From: an uncultured Halomicronema sp.
GTDB taxonomy: Bacteria; Cyanobacteriota; Cyanobacteriia; Phormidesmidales; Phormidesmidaceae
Assembly: GCA_937899725.1 (NCBI GenBank)
Contig: CALCCA010000105.1
Span: forward strand, 1-42,322
Direction of reading: 5' to 3'
Length of the DNA: 42,322 nt
Under the pieces are notes generated by a model that did not search any database, was not told the DNA's origin, and saw only the letters and a list, made by a program, of their open reading frames with translations. The position numbers were made by a program, and so were the translations under genes. Shown here piece by piece: positions 16,975 through 26,823 of this stretch (its first letter is position 1; each line of letters opens with the position of its first letter).

Positions 16975-17400
16975 TTAGCGAAACTCGCCGCCAAAGCCGA
17001 TCGAGGTTCTGCCCATCGCCTCATAGACCGTGATGCCTAGCGGCAAATCGACATTGCCATTGTCATCAATAAACTGCTCAAAAAAGCTCAAATCAACCAA
17101 ATCGCCGATGTCGGGGGTGTCATCTTCGTCGTCATTGTGGTCGGTGTTATTGATGTTGCTCGCCACGGTGCGCAACAAATCAGGACTGTAGGTCGCCTCG
17201 GGCTGCACCGACGCGCTGACGCCTGCTACCGGCAGCGCTTTGGTCTGGTCGGGCAGGGCTTCCGCTGAAATGTCTGGCGAGTCTAACGGCAACAAATCCG
17301 CTGCGGTGCCCGTCGCTTGAGCTTGGGCCGATGCGCCTAGGGCCGAGAGTGAGACGGCTGATCCGACGGTAATCAAGGCGACTTTACTAGAAGACTTCAT
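16975..17400 (-). CDS. Exported hypothetical protein with signal peptide (141 aa)
   Basis: The N terminus (MKSSSKVALITVGSAVSLSA, then LGASAQAQA) is a classic Sec signal peptide with an Ala-x-Ala cleavage site near residue 28. The mature part is acidic (NNTDHNDDEDDTPDIGD) with a more structured C-terminal stretch (LSFFEQFIDDNGNVDLPLGI, then TVYEAMGRTSIGFGGEF). The acidic DHNDDEDD run might bind divalent cations; this is only a composition argument. I recognise no family. Probably periplasmic or cell-surface. It is divergent from the DUF389 gene. Confidence 0.65.
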   Translation of the reverse strand: MKSSSKVALITVGSAVSLSALGASAQAQATGTAADLLPLDSPDISAEALPDQTKALPVAGVSASVQPEATYSPDLLRTVASNINNTDHNDDEDDTPDIGDLVDLSFFEQFIDDNGNVDLPLGITVYEAMGRTSIGFGGEFR

Positions 17401-17520
17401 TGACTAAGACCCATAGATGGTTAGTTGAGCTGGCCCAGCATTTGGAACCGCTTGCCGGGGCGGGCTTGGGTCAAAACTGAGGCCGCACTTAACCTTCCGG
17501 TGGGAACAATTTCTATCGGG

Positions 17521-18780
17521 ATGAATCCTACAAAAGTTGTTGAACTTTCTCGACATGATTGCGGAATCGGAGCGATCGCTGGTGTGGCCCCCTCCCAATC
17601 AGCCGCTCATGTCGCCATAAATAGTCCTTCCATCACCACCGCTGCCGACAATCTAGACGTCAGTAGTCACTTAGACGAAGATGAAATGACGGCTGGAAGC
17701 CACATCGAGCACCGGGGAAAGCTGGCCAAGTTTATGAGCCAACGTTTAATTGAAGTATTTTTGCCGGAGCAGCATCAAAAGCAGGTCACCCAACTGTTAA
17801 AAGACCAAGCCGCGATCGCTACCTGGCTCGAAACCCGCTGGCAAGACCAGCTCTGGGTCAGACTATTAGTCGATGCCACCGAAGCGGAAACGGTCATTGA
17901 CTTGTTTGCCACCCAGTTTGAAGGGGTTGAGGGGTTTCGGCTGCTGTTGTTAGAGGTGGAGGCTTCGCTGCCACTCACCACCAGAGAGGAACAAGAGCAC
18001 GACCCAGAGGCAGAAAACTTGCTGCAGTCAGTCCTGAACGCAAGCCTCAAGCCTCAGTCATCTCGCATCAACCGCGAAGAGATTTACGATCGCGTTTTTC
18101 AAAGTGCTGATCTGTCGTGGGTGCAGCTCTCATTAATCGTGCTATCAACCGTGATTGCCGCGATCGGCATTGTGCGCGACAACCAGGCTGTGGTGATTGG
18201 GGCGATGGTGATTGCCCCCCTGCTGCAGCCCAACATGGCCTTGGCCGTCGCCACCACCCTGGGGGATAAATCCCTGGCCTACCGCACCCTGCGAACGGGG
18301 AGTATCGGCATTTTGCTGGCCCTGCTTCTGGCCGTGGCCATCGGCTATGTCGTCCCCGTGTCTTTGGAATCATCGGAAATCGCCAGTCGTGTGCAGGTGC
18401 GCTGGCCCGATGGCATTCTGGCCTTTGCCTCGGGCGTCGCAGGCGCGATCGCCCTGACCAGCGAAGAGCGCAGCGGCATTGTGGGCGTCATGGTTTCGGT
18501 AGCCTTGCTGCCGCCGCTGGTCGTTGCCGGGTTACTGCTGGGAGCGGCTGAATGGTCATCTGCCTTTGGGGCTTCCTTGCTGACGCTGACCAACGTCATC
18601 TGTCTCAATTTGGCAGCCGTGACGACCTTTCTCATACAAGATCTCCGGCCTCGACAACTTCAGGCCCAACCTCAGGCTGAGCAGGTCACGCAGGCGGCCA
18701 TTAGCATTTGGCTGCTGCTGCTAATGGCCTTGGTGGGAGTCGTCTTGGCCAACCGATTCTATGACCTCAATCTTTATTAG
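17521..18780 (+). CDS. DUF389 (TIGR00341-like) integral membrane protein
   Basis: 419 residues from the ATG at 17521; the frame is open back to 17425, and ATGs at 17686 and 17734 are also possible. After a soluble N-terminal part (about 65-165, with MSQRLIEVFLPEQHQKQV) comes a membrane domain of about six helices (about 195-415). It carries the family signature AAIGIVRDNQAVVIGAMVIA, then PLLQPNMALA, plus GVAGAIALTSEERSGIVGVM. DUF389 proteins are widespread; transport or channel roles have been suggested but not established. It sits alone, divergent from the small exported protein. Confidence 0.85.
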   Translation: MNPTKVVELSRHDCGIGAIAGVAPSQSAAHVAINSPSITTAADNLDVSSHLDEDEMTAGSHIEHRGKLAKFMSQRLIEVFLPEQHQKQVTQLLKDQAAIATWLETRWQDQLWVRLLVDATEAETVIDLFATQFEGVEGFRLLLLEVEASLPLTTREEQEHDPEAENLLQSVLNASLKPQSSRINREEIYDRVFQSADLSWVQLSLIVLSTVIAAIGIVRDNQAVVIGAMVIAPLLQPNMALAVATTLGDKSLAYRTLRTGSIGILLALLLAVAIGYVVPVSLESSEIASRVQVRWPDGILAFASGVAGAIALTSEERSGIVGVMVSVALLPPLVVAGLLLGAAEWSSAFGASLLTLTNVICLNLAAVTTFLIQDLRPRQLQAQPQAEQVTQAAISIWLLLLMALVGVVLANRFYDLNLY

Positions 18781-18819
18781 AGCGAGCCGGGGAGCAATTC
18801 TCAGCGATCGGCTTCCCCA

Positions 18820-18891
18820 TGAAATCTGAGGGGCATGAAATCCGAGGGGCAGGGGAGCCGAGGGACAGGGGGAACCGAGGGGCAGGGGAAC
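18820..18891. repeat. G-rich minisatellite, about four 16-17-bp units
   Basis: Units read TGAAATCTGAGGGGCA (18820-18835), TGAAATCCGAGGGGCA (18836-18851), GGGGAGCCGAGGGACA (18852-18867) and GGGGGAACCGAGGGGCA (18868-18884), followed by GGGGAAC. The shared core is CGAGGGGCA. Closely spaced G runs on one strand could in principle form a quadruplex. Confidence 0.75.
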
Positions 18892-19003
18892 AAGATCTAC
18901 AACCTTAATTTCAGAGAGTCGGTATCACTCCGATTTCCGACTGCTGAATGCCGACTTTTGCGCTAAGTCGCTGGGCCAAATTAAATGTCAAACCGGTCGC
19001 TGA

Positions 19004-19070
19004 TTTCGACTCCGCTCAATCAGCTAGATTATCGGCCAGGCAGGAAGTTGAGGGTTGAGCGGAGTCGAAA
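19004..19070. repeat. 16-bp perfect inverted repeat, REP/BIME-like
   Basis: TTTCGACTCCGCTCAA (19004-19019) and TTGAGCGGAGTCGAAA (19055-19070) are exact inverse complements separated by 35 bases. TTGAGCGGAGTCGAAA is a motif I know as a dispersed intergenic palindrome in many bacterial genomes. It is probably a second REP-like family in the window or a pair of inverted REP units. It is not followed by a T run and so does not look like a terminator. Confidence 0.7.
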
Positions 19071-19336
19071 CCCGTCGGTAAGAGATTGTGCCTGCCTACT
19101 TATCAAGACACCGCAAGTGGCTGACCGACAACAACTTGCTTCGCTGGTCATTTTTCAGCCAAAACTATGCTGTCAGCGCGGGTGTCGTAACCAGCAAGTC
19201 CTTGCCCCCTGACAGAGTGGGTAGAAAATCCTTAATTTTGTTTCATCTTTTAGAAAACCGATCGCAATCCTGTACACTCTCCCTTTAGTGGAGTTTCATT
19301 TCTCCTGTAAGTGGATATTTTGCGTTTGTCATCAAT

Positions 19337-19675
19337 ATGAGCACCATGAAAAGATTCTTTTTGGGCCTGTTTGCGGTTGTGTTGAGCTGGTTGGGCATCG
19401 TGGCGCCAGCACTCGCGGGCGACCTGGCCCACGGCGGACAAATTTTTTCGAACAACTGCGCGGCCTGTCACATCGGCGGCGGCAACGTGGTCAATGCGGC
19501 CAAGACTTTGAAACTAGCCGACCTGCAAACCTATGAGATGGACTCCCTCGACGCCATCAAATATCAGGTCACCAACGGCAAAAACGCCATGCCCGCCTTT
19601 GCGGGTCGCTTAACCGAGGAAGATATTGATGATGTGGCTAGCTATGTTTTGGATCAGTCTGAAAAAGGCTGGTAA
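19337..19675 (+). CDS. petJ: Cytochrome c6
   Basis: The 112-residue precursor has a signal peptide ([20 protein letters not shown], then PALA) that sends it to the thylakoid lumen. The single c-type haem is attached at CAACH (Cys41, Cys44, His45), and the Met of [10 protein letters not shown] is the axial ligand. The sequence [18 protein letters not shown] is the typical cytochrome c6 N terminus. It carries electrons from cytochrome b6-f to photosystem I (or oxidase), substituting for plastocyanin. In other cyanobacteria petJ is repressed by copper; here no regulator gene is adjacent. ATG 19337 or 19346 may be used. Confidence 0.96.
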   Translation: MSTMKRFFLGLFAVVLSWLGIVAPALAGDLAHGGQIFSNNCAACHIGGGNVVNAAKTLKLADLQTYEMDSLDAIKYQVTNGKNAMPAFAGRLTEEDIDDVASYVLDQSEKGW

Positions 19676-20567
19676 AGCGGGACTTTGCCAAGGTCAGCGA
19701 TTGACCCTCACCATACTGGCGATCGCCAGTATGGTGCTGTTGCCGGGGCAAGCGATCGCAGCTCCGGCCAGCCTGCAGCTGGGGTTAGACGCCTTGCAGC
19801 AGCAGGACTTCGCTACTGCTGTGGAATATTTTGACCAGGCGATCCAACAACACGATTCCTTAGAGGTGGCCTATGGCCAGCGCTGTTTAGCCCACCTCAT
19901 GCTGAATCAGCCAGAGCAGTCGGTGCAAGATTGTTCGGCCGCGATCGCGGTGAATCCGGCCTATCCTAAGCTGCGCTTTTATCGGGGGCTGGCTCACTAT
20001 CGCCTAAGTCAATACACCGCCGCCGTAGTGGATCTGACTCAGCATCTGCAAGCCCAGCCAGACGACGCGCGCGCCTATTACAACTCTGGGCTGGCTAAGT
20101 TTGCCCAAGGCAACGTGTCCTCTGCGATCGCCGACTACCACCAAGCCCTCACCTACGCCGCTGATTTAAACCCCGTTGAGCGATCAAATCTCTACAACGA
20201 TTTGGGGGTCGCTTACTTGGCTAGCGGTGTCAAACCGGCAGAGACGCTGCTCGCGCTCGATCAGGCCGTGGCGTTAGATACTAGCGACACCCGCGCCTAT
20301 TTCAATCGAGGCTGCGCCTGTCGCGAACAGGGCCACTATGCTGCTGCCCTGCAAGATTTTGATCGCGTCATTGCCCTCAACCCCCACCATGCGGAAACCT
20401 ACTTCAACCGGGGGGCCGTGAAGCAGCAATTAGGCAATCTGGATGGCGCGATGACCGATTATCAGACCGCTTTTACCCAGTTTCAGCAGCAGGGCAACCT
20501 CGATGGGGCACAACGCGCCAAGCTGCGCCTGCAGCAGATGCAACAGCCTCGCCAAGCGATCGGCTAG
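19644..20567 (+). CDS. Exported TPR-repeat protein
   Basis: From the ATG at 19644 the protein has 307 residues. A basic N terminus and hydrophobic stretch ([19 protein letters not shown]) make a signal peptide, followed by about seven TPR units: [100 protein letters not shown] and others. TPR arrays bind partner proteins; the partner is unknown, probably in the lumen or periplasm. The start overlaps the end of petJ by 32 nt in another frame, so the two are probably coupled. Starts at 19629, 19632 or the later TTG near 19700 are also possible. Confidence 0.82.
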   Translation: MFWISLKKAGKAGLCQGQRLTLTILAIASMVLLPGQAIAAPASLQLGLDALQQQDFATAVEYFDQAIQQHDSLEVAYGQRCLAHLMLNQPEQSVQDCSAAIAVNPAYPKLRFYRGLAHYRLSQYTAAVVDLTQHLQAQPDDARAYYNSGLAKFAQGNVSSAIADYHQALTYAADLNPVERSNLYNDLGVAYLASGVKPAETLLALDQAVALDTSDTRAYFNRGCACREQGHYAAALQDFDRVIALNPHHAETYFNRGAVKQQLGNLDGAMTDYQTAFTQFQQQGNLDGAQRAKLRLQQMQQPRQAIG

Positions 20568-20672
20568 CGACGACCGCCAACCGTCAGCAGGCTCAAGCGC
20601 CCATTGTCTCCCAATTGCCCATTCCCACTTCACCTTTTGATCTTTAAGCCCTTTCTCCTACTTTCTAAATTC

Positions 20673-21194
20673 ATGCGCAAATTCTTGACTCACTTAATGG
20701 CTACCGGACTGCTCACTGTTGGCGTGAGCGCGATCTCTGCGCCCCCCGCACCGGCAGACATGGGCCACGATCATGGTGATGGCCACAGCGCCCCCGCCGA
20801 TATGACGACCGAAGACATGACCACCGAAGCGGATCATGGCCACCACGACCACGGCATGGTCGAGATTCCGGCTGGGCAGGCGGTGCCAGAAGTCGTCATT
20901 GATGTTTTTGCCGATTCGGTTGCAGGCTGGAACGTCGAAGTCGCGATCGCCAACTGGAGCTTTGCCCCGGAGCAGGTCAATATCAACAACCTCACGACCG
21001 AAGGGCATGCTCACCTCTATCTCAATGGGGAAAAGCTGACGCGGCTCTACAGCGAGTGGTATTACATTCCCGAGCTGCCCCCCGGCGAACACGTCCTCAC
21101 GGTGGGGCTCAATACCAATACTCACGCAGCGCTGATGCATGACGGCATGCCCATTGAGGCCTCCATCCAAATCATCGTTCCCGAAGCGGAATAA
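20673..21194 (+). CDS. Exported His/Met-rich protein, possible metal-binding
   Basis: 173 residues from the ATG at 20673 (MRKFLTHLMATGLLTVGVSA), an export signal; the upstream in-frame ATG at 20604 gives an unlikely extension. A His/Asp/Met-rich segment follows (MGHDHGDGHSAPADM, DHGHHDHGM). Then comes a beta-rich domain with WNVEVAIANWSFAPEQVN, GHAHLYLNGEKLTRLYSEWY and PPGEHVLTVGLNTNTHAAL. The histidines suggest copper or other metal binding. Because it lies close to petJ, whose expression is copper-responsive elsewhere, a copper link is tempting but unproven. It resembles uncharacterised exported proteins with HAHLYxxG-type motifs. Confidence 0.75.
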   Translation: MRKFLTHLMATGLLTVGVSAISAPPAPADMGHDHGDGHSAPADMTTEDMTTEADHGHHDHGMVEIPAGQAVPEVVIDVFADSVAGWNVEVAIANWSFAPEQVNINNLTTEGHAHLYLNGEKLTRLYSEWYYIPELPPGEHVLTVGLNTNTHAALMHDGMPIEASIQIIVPEAE

Positions 21195-21217
21195 AGCAGT
21201 TCTTCGCCGATGAACAA

Positions 21218-21247
21218 GCGATCTCAATCTAGTTAGGATGAGATCGC
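21218..21247. terminator. Stem-loop between convergent genes
   Basis: GCGATCTCA (21218-21226) pairs perfectly with TGAGATCGC (21239-21247) over a 12-base loop. It lies between the stop of the His-rich protein (plus) and the stop of the NYN gene (minus), where a bidirectional terminator is expected. Only a short TTTT follows nine bases after the stem on the plus strand. Confidence 0.5.
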
Positions 21248-21253
21248 TCACAG

Positions 21254-22003
21254 TCATCTTTTCGAGTTAGCATTTCCCTTACGTTTGTTTCTTACATAAA
21301 CCACTTTATTTTTTCGCTGAACTTCAAATAAGTCGATAGCCTGGAATAAACCACTCAGATTTGCGTATCCATGATTTCGCGAATCAAAAGATGCATGGTT
21401 TTTAATATGTCCACCAATAACAGCTAGATTTGACCAACCGTCGTCTTCTAAAGTGCTGGAAACAGCACCTCGCAATAGATTTATCAGCTTAGTATCTTGC
21501 TTTAACTCTTTACCAGTTTTCTTGATATTTGTGGAAATCTTGGATGCATCTTCAGAAACGACTGATTGATCAATAGTCTCAAGATATAGAAATGTTGAGC
21601 ATGCATAAACAAATGGTAATGGTGTCTTTTTCTCACCAAAACCATAGACCTTTAAACCATTTGTCAGAATTCTCATTACTAAGGGTGTAAAGTCGCAATC
21701 GCTTGACACAATTGCGAAAGCATCTAGCTGCTGTGTGTACAAAAGATCCATGGCATCGATGATCATTGCAGCATCAGTCGCATTTTTGCCTTTGGTGTAA
21801 TCGAACTGTTGAACTGGGCGAATAGCATATTCATGTAAGCATTCTTCCCAAGCTTGCAGATTGGAGCTTTTCCAGTTGCCATAAGCTTTCCGAATATTGG
21901 CAACTCCGTACTTAGCCATTTCAGCGACGATTGCTTCAATTTTCGACGCAGGAGCATTATCTGCATCGATTAGCATCGCAATTTTTGACTCAGATTGCTG
22001 CAT
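21254..22003 (-). CDS. NYN-domain (LabA/DUF88-like) RNase with C-terminal OST-HTH/LOTUS-like domain
   Basis: The 249-residue protein has a PIN-like NYN nuclease domain (about 5-155) with the acidic clusters MLIDADNAP, KNATDAAMIIDAMDLLY and IVSSDCDFTPLV, which coordinate the catalytic metal. Its C-terminal part (about 168-240: LINLLRGAVSSTLEDDGWSN, FDSRNHGYANLSGLFQAIDL) fits the OST-HTH/LOTUS RNA-binding domain. Such proteins are predicted RNases in RNA processing or defence. One sampled 60-base line counts to 21 G+C (35%), far below neighbouring genes, and HIP1 sites are absent, so recent acquisition is likely. Confidence 0.88.
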   Translation of the reverse strand: MQQSESKIAMLIDADNAPASKIEAIVAEMAKYGVANIRKAYGNWKSSNLQAWEECLHEYAIRPVQQFDYTKGKNATDAAMIIDAMDLLYTQQLDAFAIVSSDCDFTPLVMRILTNGLKVYGFGEKKTPLPFVYACSTFLYLETIDQSVVSEDASKISTNIKKTGKELKQDTKLINLLRGAVSSTLEDDGWSNLAVIGGHIKNHASFDSRNHGYANLSGLFQAIDLFEVQRKNKVVYVRNKRKGNANSKR

Positions 22004-22205
22004 AGTTTAAGACCCTTGACCGAGTTAGCGGTAAAACTCTGGTCAGCATCTTACGAGTATGCCCTCAACGATAAATGAGCAATCTAACTTTGCCTAACAT
22101 TTTCCAAGATGCTCTGACATCCTAAAATCAACGTTTGGCCATTATTCGTACATGAAATTTTCAGCGTCCTTCACACTCTGATCCTCCCGTCGCCAAGAGG
22201 TTGAC

Positions 22206-24935
22206 TTAGGAGGGATCGATGCGGTTAGCCAAGATCGCTACGGGCACCATCGGCACCATTGGCAATAAACAGATGAACCATTGCTGCCAAGTCAAGGGGG
22301 CCGTGTCAAACAGGAAGTTCATCACCCCCCACTGGCTAAACAGAATTTGCAGGGCAATGGCCACCACAATGCCCATGAGCAAAATCGGGGAATTGACGAT
22401 CGCGGGTGACCGGCGGCGTAAATAGGCGACTAAGCTTTTGCCTAACTGGCCAATGCTGAGCAGATAGATTACCCGCGCCGCCACCAGTGCTTGAATTGCC
22501 ATGGTGCGCGCCACAGTAATGTCGCCCGTGGTGGATTGAGCCCACTCAAAGATGCCAAAAATCAGCACCCAGTTAAACACTGACACCACCAAAATGCGGC
22601 GCAATAGTTTTGGCGTGATCAACGGTTCATTGGGATTGCGCGGGGGCGACTGCATCAGCCCCGGCGATTTGGCTTCAAAGGCCAGGGGCACGGTCATGGT
22701 GATGGAGTTGATCATGTTCAGCCACAGCACCTGGAGCGAGAGGATGGGTAAATCCCGCGCTAGCAACGCACTGATCAGGATGGTCATCGATTCGCCACCG
22801 TTGACGGGCAAGAGAAACGCGATCGCCTTACGCAGGTTTTGATAAACGGTGCGGCCTTCTTCCACCGCCGCTTCAATCGAGGCAAAGTTATCGTCGGTCA
22901 GCAGCATCGCCGAGGCTTCGCGAGCTACTTCGGTGCCGCCTTTGCCCATGGCGATGCCAATATCCGCTTGTTTCAGGGCGGGCGCATCGTTCACGCCATC
23001 CCCCGTCATCGCCACGACATCCCCCTTCGACTGCAGGGCTTCGACCAGCTGCAGCTTTTGGGCCGGGGCGACCCGCGCAAATACCGTCCCGGCTTCAATG
23101 GCGTCAACAATTTGGTGATCATCCATTTGGGCCAGCTGTTTGCCATCAAAAGCGATGACGTGGCCATCGGCTTGAATGCCCATACGCTGCGCGATCGCCC
23201 GCGCGGTGGCGATATGATCCCCGGTGATCATCTTCACCCGAATGCCCGCCGTCTGACAGGAATGAATAGCCGCGATCGCCTCCGGACGCGGCGGGTCAAT
23301 CATGCCCTGCAACCCCAGAAACACCAGGCCTGTATCGAGATCCTCATGGTCAATCGAATGCTGATGGACGCCCACCGTTTTTTTAGCAAAGGCGAGAACT
23401 CGTAAGCCCTCTGCGGCCATCTTTTCGACTGCTTGTTCAATCTGGGCAGCGTCAAGGGGGATGATTTGCCCCTGCGGATCCAGCATCTGTGCACACCGTC
23501 GGAGCAAGGCTTCTACCGAACCTTTGACGTAAATCTTGCGCATCTCCCCATCATGCAGAGTGGCCATATATTGGTACTGCGACTCAAAGGGAATCGCGTC
23601 TAATCTGGGGTGAGCCGCCACTTGCCCCGATTGACTCAGCCCCGCTTTCGCTGCCGCTGTAATCAGCGCCCCTTCGGTCGGGTCGCCCACCACTGACCAA
23701 TCGTCGCCCGCCTGCTTTAACTGGGAGTCATTGCAAAGCACCCCCGCCACCAGGCAATCTTCTAGCGTTGGTGACAGCTCCTCTTCCACAGCACCTTCCG
23801 GTTGGCCAAAGGTAATCAGACTAATGTCACCTTTAGGACTGTAGCCCCCACCACTCACCGCATAGGGTTGCCCTCCGACATAGAGGGTCTGCACCGTCAT
23901 TTGGTTTTCGGTCAGCGTCCCCGTTTTATCCGAACAAATCACCGTGGCACTGCCCAAGGCTTCCACCGCGGGCAGTTTGCGAATGATGGCATGGCGGCTG
24001 GCCATGCGGTTGACCCCGATCGCCAGCGTAATCGTGACCACCGCTGGCAGCCCTTCCGGAATGGCACTTACCGCCAGGGCCACTGTGGCTTCAAACATAT
24101 AAACCCAAGATTCGCCCTGCCCCACCCCAATCGCAAAGGTCAGGGCGGCCAGCGTCAAAATGGCGTAGAGCAGCGTGCGGCTAAATTTCGCAAACTTGCG
24201 GGTGAGCGGCGTCGAGAGGCTCACTTGCCGTTCCATCGATTGAGAAATCTGCCCCACTTCGGTGGCATTGGCCGTCGCGACCACGAGCCCCTGCCCCTGG
24301 CCAAAGGTCACGAAACTCCCGGCATAGGCCATATTGGTGCGATCGGCCAGAGATGTATCAGGCGGCAATAGCTGGATTGATTTCTCGACGGGCACGGCTT
24401 CCCCAGTCAGGGCTGATTCATCTACTTGTAAGTTGCGCACCTTCAGCAACCGCACATCTGCCGGCACTTTATCCCCCGAGGCCAGCAAAACGATGTCCCC
24501 AGGCACTAAATCACGTGACGGAATCCGCAGCGTTTGCCCCTCGCGAATGACCGAGGCTTCGGTCGTGACGGCTTTGGCCAGCGAGGCGATCGCCCCCTCG
24601 GCTTTCGCTTCTTGCACATACCCAATGACGGCATTGATGACTGTCACGCCCCAAATCACACAGGCATTGGTCCACGAGCCGAGCGAGGCCTTAACGGCCC
24701 CTGCTAGCAGCAAAATATAGAGTAGCGGTTGATTAAACTGCAGTAAAAACCTTAGCCAAGCAGGTTTTCCTGGCTTAAATTGCAGCTCATTCCAGCCATG
24801 TTTCTCGTATCGGCTGGCGACCGCTTCGGCTGACAGACCTGTTTTCAAATCACTGGCAAAGTATTCAACAACCTCTCGTTCAGCAAGGTGATGGTATACC
24901 GGCAATGGCAATTGAGCTGGCACTATATCCTCCAA
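22206..24935 (-). CDS. P2-type cation-transporting ATPase (PMA1/PacL-like)
   Basis: The 909 residues follow the P2-ATPase order. There is an N-terminal cation-ATPase domain, [20 protein letters not shown], the actuator motif [15 protein letters not shown] and transmembrane helix 4 [20 protein letters not shown]. The phosphorylation site [15 protein letters not shown] has Asp at about residue 335. The hinge [20 protein letters not shown] and about six C-terminal membrane helices complete it. PEGLPAV in M4 matches Ca2+-type pumps, but cyanobacterial relatives have also been named H+-type (PMA1) and the ion cannot be fixed from sequence. It is a stand-alone gene in the plasma or thylakoid membrane. 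Confidence 0.93.
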   Translation of the reverse strand: MEDIVPAQLPLPVYHHLAEREVVEYFASDLKTGLSAEAVASRYEKHGWNELQFKPGKPAWLRFLLQFNQPLLYILLLAGAVKASLGSWTNACVIWGVTVINAVIGYVQEAKAEGAIASLAKAVTTEASVIREGQTLRIPSRDLVPGDIVLLASGDKVPADVRLLKVRNLQVDESALTGEAVPVEKSIQLLPPDTSLADRTNMAYAGSFVTFGQGQGLVVATANATEVGQISQSMERQVSLSTPLTRKFAKFSRTLLYAILTLAALTFAIGVGQGESWVYMFEATVALAVSAIPEGLPAVVTITLAIGVNRMASRHAIIRKLPAVEALGSATVICSDKTGTLTENQMTVQTLYVGGQPYAVSGGGYSPKGDISLITFGQPEGAVEEELSPTLEDCLVAGVLCNDSQLKQAGDDWSVVGDPTEGALITAAAKAGLSQSGQVAAHPRLDAIPFESQYQYMATLHDGEMRKIYVKGSVEALLRRCAQMLDPQGQIIPLDAAQIEQAVEKMAAEGLRVLAFAKKTVGVHQHSIDHEDLDTGLVFLGLQGMIDPPRPEAIAAIHSCQTAGIRVKMITGDHIATARAIAQRMGIQADGHVIAFDGKQLAQMDDHQIVDAIEAGTVFARVAPAQKLQLVEALQSKGDVVAMTGDGVNDAPALKQADIGIAMGKGGTEVAREASAMLLTDDNFASIEAAVEEGRTVYQNLRKAIAFLLPVNGGESMTILISALLARDLPILSLQVLWLNMINSITMTVPLAFEAKSPGLMQSPPRNPNEPLITPKLLRRILVVSVFNWVLIFGIFEWAQSTTGDITVARTMAIQALVAARVIYLLSIGQLGKSLVAYLRRRSPAIVNSPILLMGIVVAIALQILFSQWGVMNFLFDTAPLTWQQWFICLLPMVPMVPVAILANRIDPS

Positions 24936-25724
24936 AATTTAGCCAATGAATTAATTTATTTTTATGAATTGGGCACGCCAAAAAGTCGAAAGCCTAATCA
25001 ATAGACTCAACGAGACAGAATATATGAGCTTAATTGAGAAGGCTCACGATCGCGGGCCGTAGTCGCCAAGAGTCACCGAAATCTAAATCATTCTTCTTGA
25101 TTAAATCTTGACCAGAATTCATCAAGCTGTGTGAACCAGTCAAAAGCCCAAACATCTTAATATCTCGGCTTTCTCTCAAAGCTGAGGTGTGTTTAGAGCA
25201 ATATTATGATGCCTTTGTCTCTACCCACTCAACCCTTGTTTAGACAACCCAAAGAACCAAGAATCCACTATCCATCGATATAGCCTTATTCTATTGCTTG
25301 GGATTGACTTTGCGGTTTACAAATCTTTTGAAATAAACCTGGCTTTTCGAGGCAATCTAACCATCTTTCCTGACCAAGCTAATGCGAATGACTCACAAAA
25401 AGTATAAGCAGCGGCACTGATAATTGATGGACATGGCCTATATATAAATTCAATCGCATCCATAAGCTCGGCACGCTTAAGCAACTGCGATCGCAGGTCA
25501 AAAACCAACCACAATCTTGTCTGAAAGCCGAGAAATATTTTGTTGTGAGAAAGTTTTACAAAAATATCTTTACCGAGTCTTTTGCCTGATGCGGCTCTCG
25601 CTGTGACCCAGTTAGCCCCTGCGACTGAGTCCCCAACCACCGGCCGGTCACGCTCTTAATCTTCCTGAGAACATCTGGACGCTCCCCGCGATCGCCCCAT
25701 TGCTCGCTGTTTTATGATGGAAAA
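24936..25724. other. AT-rich intergenic region between ATPase and pyrC
   Basis: About 790 bp. No frame has a recognisable domain; the longest (minus 25317-25640, 107 codons) has mixed composition and is probably chance or a decayed remnant. The left two thirds are AT-richer than the neighbouring genes and almost lack HIP1 sites until about 25050 and after 25680. It must contain the promoters of the divergent ATPase and pyrC genes; I could not place hexamers with confidence. Confidence 0.5.
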
Positions 25725-26753
25725 ATGCAAAACCTGACGATTACTCGACCCGACGACTGGCATCTGCATCTCCGTGATGGCGCGGCATTGCAGGCAGTTC
25801 TCCCCGATACGGTGCGTCAGTTTGCTCGGGCCATCGTCATGCCAAATCTGAAGCCGCCGGTGCGAACGGTCGCCGATGCGGCGGCTTATCGCGATCGCAT
25901 CATCGCCGCGATTCCAGCGGGTCAGCAGTTTGAGCCGTTGATGACGCTCTACCTCACCGACAATACGACCCCTGAAGACATTGTCGCGGCCAAAGCCTCC
26001 CAGTTTGTCAAAGCGGTCAAGTACTATCCTGCCGGAGCCACGACCAATTCCGACTTCGGCGTGACGGATATTCGCAAGTGCGATCGCGTCTTTGAGGCGA
26101 TGCAGCAGGTCGATCTGCCGTTGTTACTACATGGGGAGGTCACCCATCAAGCTGTGGATGTGTTTGATCGCGAGAAGGTGTTCATTGAGGAGTACCTGCT
26201 CCCCCTCAAGTCACGCTTTCCCAACCTGCGCGTCGTGCTAGAGCACATCACCACTGCCGATGCGGTGCAGTTTGTCCTTGCAACCGACAACATCGCGGCC
26301 ACCATCACACCACAGCATCTCTTGTTTAGCCGCAATATCCTCTTCAAAGGCGGCATTCGCCCCCACTTTTACTGCTTGCCCATTTTGAAACGAGAGACCC
26401 ATCGCCAAGCGCTGGTGCAAGCTGCCACTTCGGGGAATCCCAAGTTTTTTCTCGGCACCGATAGTGCCCCCCATCCGCGCAACAGCAAAGAAAGTGACTG
26501 TGGTTGCGCCGGATGCTATTCGGCACTGCATGCCCTAGAGCTATATGCCGAAGTGTTTGAGAGCACTAACGCCCTGGATAAGCTGGAAGCGTTTGCCAGC
26601 TTCTATGGCCCCGATTTTTATCAGTTGCCGCGCAACACTGAGCAGATTACGTTGACCAAAACCACCTGGCGAATTCCCGATGAGGTGCCTTTTGTGGAAT
26701 CGGGGCTGGTGCCGCTATGGGCGGGTCAGGAACTTACCTGGCAAATGGCTTGA
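25725..26753 (+). CDS. pyrC: Dihydroorotase (type II)
   Basis: The 342-residue amidohydrolase has the zinc ligands HLHLRDG at the N terminus, the bridging carboxylated Lys in [15 protein letters not shown], His in LLHGEVTH and LEHITT, and catalytic Asp in [13 protein letters not shown] and RPHFYCLP are also class II dihydroorotase marks. It interconverts carbamoyl aspartate and dihydroorotate, the third step of pyrimidine synthesis. pyrB, encoding the preceding step, lies 7 kb away on the other strand, with the accessory block between them. Confidence 0.96.
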   Translation: MQNLTITRPDDWHLHLRDGAALQAVLPDTVRQFARAIVMPNLKPPVRTVADAAAYRDRIIAAIPAGQQFEPLMTLYLTDNTTPEDIVAAKASQFVKAVKYYPAGATTNSDFGVTDIRKCDRVFEAMQQVDLPLLLHGEVTHQAVDVFDREKVFIEEYLLPLKSRFPNLRVVLEHITTADAVQFVLATDNIAATITPQHLLFSRNILFKGGIRPHFYCLPILKRETHRQALVQAATSGNPKFFLGTDSAPHPRNSKESDCGCAGCYSALHALELYAEVFESTNALDKLEAFASFYGPDFYQLPRNTEQITLTKTTWRIPDEVPFVESGLVPLWAGQELTWQMA

Positions 26754-26823
26754 CGTTCGCCTGGCCAGAGCCAATCGATTGGGGCGATCATTTTGTCGCT
26801 CCCGCGTTGCTGAGACGCTTGAT

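Larger units (their letters stand above)
18781..19336. other. Repeat-rich spacer upstream of petJ
   Basis: About 555 bp without a supported gene. From left to right it holds a G-rich tandem repeat (18820-18891), a 16-bp inverted repeat (19004-19070) and an AT-richer 3' part. That 3' part must contain the petJ promoter; an extended -10-like TGTACACT at 19271-19278 is the best candidate, but no good -35 hexamer is spaced from it. In the short frames here I find no recognisable protein. Confidence 0.55.

Noticed and set aside
22839-24720. Long plus-strand frames inside the P-type ATPase
   Set aside because: His/Arg-rich antisense shadows of an intact, motif-complete ATPase gene.
25317-25640. 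107-codon minus frame in the ATPase-pyrC spacer
   Set aside because: No motif and mixed composition; could be a decayed gene but cannot be supported.
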